The notes below the pieces were generated by a model. It was not told the origin of the DNA and made no database searches. It worked only from the letters and a program-made list of their open reading frames with translations. A stretch of DNA of 64,000 nucleotides from Torreya grandis (taxonomy: Eukaryota > Streptophyta > Pinopsida > Cupressales > Taxaceae), in the NCBI GenBank assembly GCA_037957365.1, contig JARHVA010000639.1, positions 1,136,501 to 1,200,500 of the forward strand, in the 5' to 3' direction. How positions within the stretch are numbered: position 1 is the first letter of the stretch; each line of letters opens with the position of its first letter. Shown here piece after piece: positions 55,032 through 64,000 of this stretch. A program made the translations under genes and the position numbers.

Positions 55032-55783
55032 TGCATTATGGTGTAGAGGAGGTCTCTGTCTATGCTTCTTAAGAGACTCCTTTTAGTAGAGAAGTATGTT
55101 TGTGTTCTCAATAATCAGAGAAGGTCTTTGGTTAAGGGAGAACAACAAGTTCATGAGCTTGTTTTTGAGATTTGTGAAGGATATGTAGTACAAAGTCAGA
55201 TTGGGTGGTTCCAAGTGGATTAATGAGATTGATGCAATTTAAAAATAAAAGTGGTGTTCATAAAGGTCTATGCATTTATTTGTGGTGTCCTCTAGGTGTT
55301 TTTGAGCTCTGAAGGTATGTATGTGCCAATTGAGTATTTTTTAAGTGCTCTCAATTTTCTCTATTTTAGGTTTAAGGGTAAGTTGGCATAAAATGGGTTA
55401 TAGGATGTATGGGTTCCCAAAGGTATGGAAGCTCCAATTTTGGTTCAAAAGTGTTTGATGATTGTCTCTAAGTGTGTAATAAGTTTCAAAGGTGGATGTT
55501 GAGTAAAAGATGCTATGTTGACTTTATTTTTTTAAGATTATAAGGATTTGGGATCTGCTAGAAAAGTGGTTTGATTTGTGAATTAAGGTTTGAGGCTTCT
55601 TAATATGTTGAATGGACTAAATGGGTTATCAAATCAAGCTTCACATATATTTTAAAGTTTGTGGTTCTCAAATTATTCTTGTTTATGTAAATTTGGAGGA
55701 CTAATTGGTTTGTAGGTTTGTGAAGGAAGTATGTTGCATAGGATGAGATTATTGTTGCATTTTGTTGTGCTTAAGGGGGCATA
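55032..55783 (+). other. Element C 3' untranslated region with polypurine tract
   Basis: There is no open frame. It corresponds to 39958-40665 inverted. It ends with ttaagggggc (55771-55780), the likely polypurine tract, directly before the shortened 3' LTR. Confidence 0.6.
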
Positions 55784-57764
55784 TGAGAGTTCTCTAGACA
55801 AGATCAGCTATGCAAGATTTATCTTGAGCTAAGAGTTCATGAGATTTGAGCTTAGTGTTTGAAGGTTAACTGTGATCATTTGTATTTGAATATTTGAATT
55901 TGCAAAGGAATGACCAGTGTTTGGTTTTTGGACCATATCTTTCGATAGAAGATGAATTTGATATTATAGTAGAAAAAGTGGTAGCGGAATCCAAGGTACA
56001 TCTAGATAAATGGATTAGAAGATTTGAAAGTGTGTAAAGATAAAGATATTGAACTCTAAAATTGACTATGTTATCATATATGTTTTACAAGCGACCCGAG
56101 AAGGATATTCGAGCTCATGTAGATGTTTCAATGTTTCATGGTGAATTGGATATTGGAGAGTGTTTTATATTCCATAAGGTTGTTCTATGTAGTTTTTTTA
56201 GGTGTGATCAATCTATCTTAAGTATGAATAATTCTTAATAAGTTGACTGTATATTCGTTAATGATGTTCTTGTATACAAGTTCTTTGTTTATGTTGTTTG
56301 AGTTTATATAAAGTTAATCTAAAGTGGTTGTGATCATTTATGGATGTCCTAGGGGACATAAGGATTGGACCTATGTATTTGTAAGTGGTCATGTGTTCTT
56401 AATTTGATCTAAGTTGTATCAAAAGGTGAATGGTTCTCTATAGGACCTAAAAGTGACTTAGGCTTATTTTGAAAGGGCACAGTGCTTAAGTGTGACCCAT
56501 ATGAAATGCCTTAAGGGTGAAGGCATGTAGTGTGGCCAATAAGGATTAATATTATGATCTTATTAATTGATGATTGCTCTATATATAGTAGAACCAAATG
56601 TGTTAGGTTATAGACATGTAACACTTAATTAGGGGAGTGCAAGTGTTGAGTCAAGCGAAGGAGATAACCTTTGAAAGAGAAGGTATAGGTTAGTGAGGAC
56701 CAATAAAGAGCTAAGAGGATCAGACATGATTGTCTGAGAAATGTGATAAAGGTGATCACATAGGTCATTAGACCTAATAATCCTAGAAGAGGTAAAATGG
56801 GTGAGTATGCTCAAGAGCTTGTTTGAGAGAGGCTTATGTGTGTGAATTATAGAGTGAAGGAGGGGTATAGTGGCATATGGATGAGTTGATGAGTAGATCA
56901 GTTTGAGGATTGTTTGTATGAATTATTGTTCATAATTCAGTTCATAGCATAATGCTCTTGCTATTTAAGTGTGAGCAAAGACACAGTGAAGACTGTGTGA
57001 GTTTGGTGGTTGATCTAAGAGGTAGATCAGTGTGTGAACTGCATGTATGGCGATTTGGTCATATTATTAAAGCTATGACATAGTTGTTTCTATGAAGGAT
57101 ACATTGAGTGTGTAGATTGAAGAGTGAGGTTAGTTGGGATATGTAATGTGTCCTAATTGATCTATGTTTGTTGGTTCAAGTATGTAATGTTCTTTGGAAA
57201 ATAGGGTATGTTGGGTGACATAGTTGTTGCTGAAAGGTGAGAAGAGTGATATCTAGAGATCCACCATCAAGTGTTGAAGATATTAGTTCTAAGGTGGAAG
57301 TGTTCTTATCAAAGGAGGGTTTAAAGGAGTTCCTATTCCTTAGGGGCAGTTGCTCCTTGTAAAACATGTGTTTTACTAAAGATAAATTATCTAAAGGATT
57401 TGATCATATTAGGGGTAGGTGTTCCTTGTGGAACAGTTGTTTCACTAAATACCTTTGGTCAGTAGGACATGATCAAGGTTTGCTAGTCTAAAGGAGTTGA
57501 TCAGCCTCTTGTTTGTAATCATCTTGTAGGATAGTTTTCCATGTGTTTTTAGGATTGAGAGTGAGTTTTCTTCTCCAAGAGGGTTTTCCATGTATAAGAT
57601 GTGTTATGTGCTTGATCTTGCATTGTATTTCTTGTTCATTACTATAAATGATGTATGCCTCATAAAATGTATGTATTGAATGATTAATATTTTGAAGGAT
57701 TTTTAATTAAAGTTGAAATTATCTAGATCCATTGATTCATCCCCATTATATTATACCTATAAAA
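55784..57764 (+). repeat. 3' LTR of element C, right copy (shortened, 1.98 kb)
   Basis: It matches 46950-48901 in the same orientation and lacks the first 1.4 kb of the 5' LTR. TATA box ctctatatatag at 56577-56588. The end ttatacctataaaa is a worn form of cctctaaca. Confidence 0.8.
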
Positions 57765-57769
57765 AAATA

Positions 57770-58133
57770 TTGTCAAAAATTGTGCTAGGTCAACTGGGTC
57801 GACCCTGTCAGCCAAAATGTTTGGAAGGGTTTAGGGTCAAATCCACCTATATATACAAGTTCATTTCACCATTATTTAGAGAAGAGAAGAAGAATTAAGA
57901 GATATTTCACATCTACATATCCACCATTCTACTTGACTAGCAAGATTAGGGTTTCATATTTTATTTGGAGATATGGATCTTGTCTTGTGGAGAAGTCTTT
58001 TGGATGAATTTGTAGGTTATGTATCTTAGAACTGATGTTTATTTGTCATCCTTACATACCACAACAACCTCTTACAAATCACATTTACCAAGGGAAATAT
58101 TGAGGCTCGATGGGTTCATCTTCAAAGGTAAGT
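57770..58133 (+). repeat. Right-arm Tat 5' LTR, segment before the TIR transposon
   Basis: It is the inverted counterpart of 24500-24857, with the conserved TATA box ctatatatac at 57847-57856. It is broken at 58133 by the transposon and continues at 63232. Confidence 0.85.
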
Positions 58134-58692
58134 GTTATCACTTGGATTTGCACCCTTTAAGGAGACGCATGAGCTCTCCTCATCTAAGTGTCATAATTGA
58201 AACACCTCTAGCCTTGTGGGTGGCCTATGAATGAGGTGAATCTATAAGTAGGGATAAATCCCTTGATGTATCACTTTATACCACAACTACACCTAAAATT
58301 TGTGAGGGAAAAGGGAGAGATAAAACATGAAATCAAACTATCCTAAAGGAGGTGATACACCAAATTTTTTGATGACTTCCAACCAGTTGCATGTTACACA
58401 TGAGAACAAGGGACTAGCCAAACATACACTTCTCGAATCTACATCTTATCACATCAATATTACATTATAAGGTTATGGATGAATGCTTAGGATAGGAAGA
58501 CTAGAAAAGAGGTCTTGAATGGCACTAATGAATATACTATCTCACTCAACCTTGTGACTTCCTTGAACACTTCACTTGCCCTACAAGAAGAAGCTTTTCA
58601 ACTGCAAATAGATGAAAGAATGAAACAACATGCTAAGGAAATCATAGTTATCACTAAGCAAGATCAATCATCCAAGTAAAAAACACTATGAA
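58134..58692 (+). repeat. Left terminal inverted repeat of the 5.1 kb transposon
   Basis: It pairs with 62673-63231. Well-conserved blocks include tgagctctcctcat, gcatgttacacatgagaaca and atagttatcactaagcaaga. Confidence 0.85.
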
Positions 58693-61600
58693 AAGTCATG
58701 AAGAGATAAAAATTAGTAGTATTATTTATCAAATTGTATGCAAATGAATAGGGCTTCACCATACTCAGGTGGAGCATGAGTTACAATGGCCAAAATGGCT
58801 AGTTCTTATAGAACTTGAGAGAGAGAGAGAGGATAAGAGAGAAGTCCAAGGGTCACAAGGACACTTGTCAAGCTAATAAAAAGAATTAATTATACATGAG
58901 AAGATAATTTGAGATGAACCATGTAATTTCATAAGGAACAAGTGGCTCTCTAAGTCATGAAACTCTTGCAAAGTGGCATGAAAGTTCTCATTCTGGCTCA
59001 AAAAATTACTTTCATGATTTGGACCTATTTGAATATCCAAAAACTTATTAGGGATAGTTATGATGATTGGAATTAATTTTAAGGCTTTCATAAATTTCTC
59101 TTCATGCATTGGTTACAGTCCTGGTCATCTAGAACCTTCCAAAAATGAGCTATCACCATCTACAGTCAATATAACTCTTCTTTCATGCACCCTGCACACT
59201 TGGCCTCCAAAAAGGCATAATTTTTCCATGAAAATATTGAAAATGGATTGGATGACATGTTTAAATACCCTCCATGACCTTAGAGGCAACATTCACACCT
59301 TAAAATCATTTCCACTTGGAGTTTTCACACTTCTCATTAGCTTGCCCACTATGCTAGTTTCAACTGGCTAAGATGAGAGTTATTGTTTTCACACGTAGGA
59401 GTATTTACAGGGAATTAAATAGGGAGTTATATTAAGTCTTAATATTACCCCTAAACTTTATTTCATCTTTAGACTTTTTCCAAAACCTATAAAACACCCA
59501 AAATAGTCAAAAGTACCTTGCTTTGTACCCTATCCATATAATTCTATACAACTCAAAAGGGTTTAGGGGATCATAATATAGTTATATATAATTTATAATA
59601 ACTTTAATGATAAAAATATGACATTATATTAGTTTTCCATCTCCATTTCCTCAAACTAGTCATTGGCAAGGGTTTAGGCCTGTTTTACCCTCTTAAGGTT
59701 TATTCAAAAAGATGGGATGTTGAAAATACAAAAAATTACACATATTCATATTTAAATACCTTCATAAACATACCTTAACTTATTAAATTCCCATGCATAG
59801 CCTTAGGGGAGATGTGAGCATCCAAAATTGTCTTGTCGAGCTTGATTCCTCATTTCAATAGGCCTAATGTTGTCTCTGAGCCCAAAAAGAATTATTGATG
59901 CTTTATATACAAGGTGGAACATGAAAAAAACTTGTAGTTACATTATTAAAATTATATAATAATTTATAATGCATATATAATGATAGAAGTGTGAATGACT
60001 CCTCATTTGGACACTAGGCCTAAACCTTGCTTCATAGGCCTGAGTTGGTTTAAGACCCAAAATGACTTTATAATGATTTAATATACATATAAATATCTAA
60101 AAAAAATATATATTTTCCAAAATGAACATGTTTTGGTTCATTGGAATCCACTTATAGAGCTAAAAGTGGCATTGGTCTCTCATTTGGAATCTAGGTTTCA
60201 CCATGCTCAATAAGCTTGTCTACAAATTTGAGGGTCTAGGTCACCCTGTTGGAATTCCTCCCTATATACAAGTTATATTATGTTTTTTGGATTTTATTCA
60301 TATTACCATACCTTCATATAATTTTCAAATAGCTTTTAGTTCATCTCTTTGCCTCCATTCTTCAAAATTACCATTTTATGTATAAAGGGAAGTACCCTCT
60401 ATTTGAGACAAAATAAAGGGTAATTCCCCTATTTTATCTGATCATTTGGATGTATTATAGGGTTATAAAAGTTATGGAGAGCCTCTATACCAAATTTTAT
60501 ATTTTTATCATGGCATTTGACCTCCTAACTCCTTAAATCTCCAAGACAAACTCATGGAAAAATTTAGACTATGTAGGGTTCTATGATGTAGTTTGTGTTT
60601 TGTATCATGAGATCTTCTCACTATTAAATATCCACTATGATATATCCATGGGACATTATTACTTGACTTGTGATCACTTTTTGATTATGTAAACCTTCAT
60701 ACTCTTTCCAAATGTTGCTTTGTTCATGCCCTACCATGATCATCCTAAATTGGGGTCAACTTCCTGATTGTCTCTTCTCTTCCTTGTAGGTGTGTACTAC
60801 TCATATAAAGTTTATTACCTCATTACAAGTTCCTATGCAACATTTAAATACTAAAATGACTAAGTTGGTCCTATGTTGCATGTTAGTCATTTTAGTCTTT
60901 ATATCATTTTGAGTCATTTTGGGGTCAAAATAGAGCATAGTATGAGTTGTACAACCTCCTAAGGAAGTGTAAAGGTGTAATAATGGTGATTTCACATGAC
61001 ATGTGTCATATTATTCCTTAATCATCTATTCATAACTGAAAGTGATAGGTTACTCAGAAGAAAGAGCAATTTTCTTGGGAAAAAAGGAGAGTTCAACACT
61101 TGTACAGCCTATGAGAGAGTTTTTCACATGGGAGAAGTTTTTAATATGACTCTTAATCTTCATCAAGTTCATCTCCACACTTTACATGCTATGGATGTTC
61201 CATTTTTTGGATAAAATAATTCTACTCCTTTTTCACCCTTTTAGGCACACATAACCAGTCTTTAGTTTGTAATTGGTATGGATAGTTAGAAAACTTCTAG
61301 ATCAAACACATTTGGGAGGTGAAATTACACTTAGAGATATTAATTTCTATAACAATATTTTGAATAATTGTGGCTTGTGCTTTATGAACCATCCTCATGA
61401 AGTTGACTATGTTTTTCTTCTTACTAATCTGTGCACCCTATAGGTTTTGTTCCATTTTGGATAAGTCCTTACAACTAATTGGTGATGTTGAATTCAGAGG
61501 ATGTTGACTCTCTTATCAAATTCTCTCCATGATTTTTTAAGGTTTCATGGTGTTTTAGTGAGAAAATCATCTCAGGTTGGTAGATTAGCCTCATTTGGGA

Positions 61601-62672
61601 TAACAAGTAGGTTTCCACCATTTGCAAAGTTTCTCATGCTTTGTAAATTGTTTTAGAGGGTGTATATAAGTTCATCACCAGGTATTCAATGTCTTCTTGG
61701 TCCCCCCTCTTTCAATATCATTATCTAAGGCAAATTCGCCATGAAGGTGCAGTCATATGTAACTTAACAGTCAGAAAACCATTAATGAAAATGTATAGGT
61801 GCCATGAAGGAGGAAAATCATGTTGAAATGGATGTTTTGAAGTTGGTTCTAAGACCATAATAATTATGAGAAACCATTTGAGAAATTGGTAAATAATCTT
61901 GGTCTATTCATGAGTCCTAAATAATGCACATTGTTCATATTCTACTCACTACCTAAATACAACTCAGAATTTGCACCTACATGTGTCTTTTTGGAAACCA
62001 AACATTTTGAAAATGATCATTTGAGATAGGCATGGTCCTTAAAAATCTAAGGAGTCTATTTTTAAGTTTTGATAAGAGTTTAAAACTCATAAAGGTCAAA
62101 AAATAGGCACCTTGTCCATGCTTGCAACTTTGTTGCCTATGTATGAAGATAATCACCTATAGGTGGTGAAAATAGAGGACTAAAGTACTTAATGGGGTGC
62201 TAAGCCATGTAATGAAAATTTTATTGGAGTCCTAAGGTGTTAAGGAGATCATGACACACATGTTGAAATTCTAAGTGGATAGACAAGAGGGGAATTTATC
62301 TCCAAAAGTGAAATGAATATGTTCAGGCCCCTTGCGCCTAAAATAGGAAAACATAAGTTCAAGCCATTTTGTGAATATATTATAAAGGTGTTGTCCATAG
62401 TTTTGAAGCTTATAAATATCCTTTACTTGTTTCCCTATCATAGGAACACATTTTGTAAAAAAAATGAGGTGATTTAGTCCTATGGATTTATTATTAGGAA
62501 GGCCTGAAGATGCTCCTTGAACCACCATTCTCAGGTAGTGATTACCTACAATTTTGAGCTATAAAGAGACCTTTTTTCACCAAGGTTGAAAACTATACCT
62601 TGTATCTATGGTTAGAGTGTTCTAATATTTTAAAGGACCATTTGTGACCTAAGATATCATTAAATATATTCA
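58693..62672. other. Interior of the 5.1 kb transposon, no gene recognised
   Basis: A short (GA)n run lies near 58825. Frames at 59060-59371, 60996-61214 and 62271-62528 are short and show no domain. No transposase signature (DDE context or MULE zinc knuckle) was seen. Captured host sequence cannot be excluded but was not identified. Confidence 0.5.
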
Positions 62673-63231
62673 TATAGTATGTTTTACTTGGATTATTGAT
62701 CTTGCTTAGTGATAACTATGATTTTTGTATCATGTTGTCTCATTCTTTCATCCTATTTGTAGTTGGAAAGCTTCTTCTTTCAGGGCATGTGAAGTGTTCT
62801 AATAAGTGTCAAGATTGAGTGAGTTAGTATATTCACTAGTTCCATTCATGGCCTCTTATTTAGTCCTCCTAACCTAAGCATTCATCCATAACCTCATAAT
62901 ATAACATTGATGTGAGAAGATGCAGATTGGAGAAGTGTATGTTTGGTTAGTATTTTGTTCTCATGTGTAACATGCAGCTAGTTGGAAGTCATAAATTTTT
63001 TTGGCATATCACTTCTTTTAGGATAGTTTACTTTCATGATTTATCTCTCCCTTTTCCATCACAAAGTTTAGGTGTAGTTGTGATCCAAAGTGGTACATCA
63101 AGAGAGCTAGCCCTACCTAGAGATTCACCTCATTCAAAGGCTACCCACAAGCCTAGAGGTGTTTTAATTATGCCACTTGGATGAGGAGAGCTCAGACATC
63201 TCCTCAAAGGGTAAAAATTTAAGTGACAATA
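62673..63231 (-). repeat. Right terminal inverted repeat of the 5.1 kb transposon
   Basis: Reverse complement of the left repeat with scattered differences; the match begins at catatagtatg and runs to the element end. Confidence 0.85.
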
Positions 63232-63676
63232 GTAAGTATTCCTAATTTTTTTCCTCCTTTATAAGAGTAGATAGATATGCATTTGTATTTCTCTTCCATG
63301 CATTAAGTTTTCATATACATTGATATGAGTTTATGTCTCTTATTCATGTTTAATTTTATTTTTTCTAACCCCCACTTTGTGCAATAAGCTTTGGCAAGCA
63401 CTAGATTAGATTTACTTTACTTGTTATTAATTTAGTGAGACATCAAAACTCAAGACTCCCTTAGGGTTATTGTGTGATTGTGCTTAACTGGAGGCTTTTA
63501 AACCCTTTCTAATACAGTGTATTATGGTAAGAGATATCCTAATAGAGTCTAGTAGATCCTCATATTGGTCATGCTCCTACTTAAAAAATGTGTCCCCAAC
63601 TTGAAGTGTATGGTATGATCTATCTTCTCTAAGTTAGGATTAATTTATAGACATGATGCATTTATAATTGAATACA
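63232..63676 (+). repeat. Right-arm Tat 5' LTR, segment after the TIR transposon
   Basis: It is the inverted counterpart of 24055-24500. It ends ttgaataca at 63676, followed by the primer-site-like block. Confidence 0.85.
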
Positions 63677-64000
63677 TTTTAGTGAACCCAATGTGAATCT
63701 AACCCTGGTAGGTTTTGCTTCACTTATTTCATATTATCATTTTATTTTTTATATATTTGCAATTCTGGGTCGACTGTATCAACATAATACTAACTTATGT
63801 GCACAAGCTTAACACATAGTCACACATATATGACTTTGTTCTATTTGTGAAAATTTTTATTTAGGTTCATGCTACTATGTCAACCCAGTCAACATAGTAT
63901 AGGTTTTCAGGCTTTCAAACATCCATTTAAGCATACTAGGTTGACCCAATCAACCCTATACACTTTCAGGCATCTAGTTTAGCATAATAGGTCAACCCAG
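63677..64000 (+). other. Right-arm Tat primer site and start of leader
   Basis: tagtgaacccaatgtgaa (63680-63697) is the counterpart of the primer site at 24034-24051. Leader sequence with ggttgaccc-type motifs follows to the window end, matching inverted 23730-24033. Confidence 0.75.

Larger units (their letters stand above)
45531..57764 (+). mobile_element. Element C, right copy: pol-less LTR retrotransposon
   Basis: The element reads left to right. Its 5' LTR is 45531-48901, the primer site 48904-48918, the gag-like frame 48970-49196 plus 53700-55031, the polypurine tract 55773-55779 and the shortened 3' LTR 55784-57764. Flanking duplications are aatta (45526-45530) and aaata (57765-57769), the complement of the left-copy site. 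It has the same missing 1.4 kb in the 3' LTR as the left copy. A separate 4.5 kb LTR element is inserted in the gag-like frame. Confidence 0.8.
58134..63231. mobile_element. DNA transposon with ~560-bp terminal inverted repeats, 5.1 kb
   Basis: The terminal inverted repeats are 58134-58692 and 62673-63231; they start gttatcactt and (inverted) tattgtcactt and look about 85% alike by eye. A target duplication of at least 6 bp (gtaagt, 58128-58133 and 63232-63237) flanks it, perhaps 8-9 bp before decay. The uninterrupted site survives in both other Tat LTR copies (near 24497 and 11150). Long inverted repeats and a target duplication in this size range fit a Mutator-like element. No transposase is recognisable: interior frames are at most about 100 codons with no known motif, so it is probably non-autonomous. 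Confidence 0.8.

Noticed and set aside
61000..61900. Captured host gene in the 5.1 kb transposon
   Set aside because: Short frames such as 60996-61214 show no domain, and no exon-like series could be read on either strand.

Overview
The window is from the nuclear genome of a land plant, almost certainly a seed plant with a large, repeat-filled genome. The evidence is the set of plant-type LTR retrotransposons (a Tekay/Del-type chromovirus, a Tat-like element with an antisense plant-mobile-domain reading frame, initiator-Met primer sites), very AT-rich sequence and long (TA)n, (GT)n and (GA)n tracts. A conifer or another large-genome plant would fit; the sequence alone does not settle the species. 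Only one plausible cellular gene is visible. Nothing is prokaryotic: no operons, CRISPR, rRNA or tRNA genes were seen.

Layout. 1-10.7 kb: intergenic DNA with one intact 218-codon reading frame (3417-4073, minus strand), a worn retrotransposon remnant (about 5.6-6.7 kb) and a (TA)n-flanked duplication (7.7-8.0 kb). 10.7-24.9 kb: a decayed, non-autonomous Tat-like Ty3/gypsy element on the minus strand, with gag and protease but no recognisable reverse transcriptase or integrase, an antisense plant-mobile-domain (PMD) pseudogene, and a leader carrying a repeated GGTCGACC-type motif. Its 5' LTR (from 24055) is split by a second, pol-less LTR retrotransposon ('element C', 24863-45380), whose 3' LTR is in turn split by a 13 kb Tekay-type chromovirus (26714-39801). 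A 1.36 kb solo LTR sits inside one Tekay LTR, and part of that LTR has been amplified in tandem between (TA)n tracts.

The main result is a giant imperfect inverted duplication centred on 45414-45497. The left arm (about 23730-45413) and right arm (45498 to the window end) both contain the same nested structure in opposite orientation: Tat leader, primer site and 5' LTR with element C inserted at the same target. The two C copies share features that retrotransposition would not preserve (unequal LTRs with the same missing piece, the same early stop codon), so the arms look like one DNA-level duplication. After it, the left arm received the Tekay element. The right arm received a 4.5 kb pol-less LTR element (49197-53694, with 5 bp target duplication gaaga) and a 5.1 kb transposon with about 560 bp terminal inverted repeats (58134-63231). 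Each empty site survives in the opposite arm. Relative order: Tat, element C, inverted duplication, then the Tekay, 4.5 kb LTR and TIR elements; the solo LTR came after Tekay.

All retroelement coding regions here carry stops, frameshifts or deletions, so no autonomous transposition is expected from this window. Identities are by-eye estimates; no alignment or database search was run.
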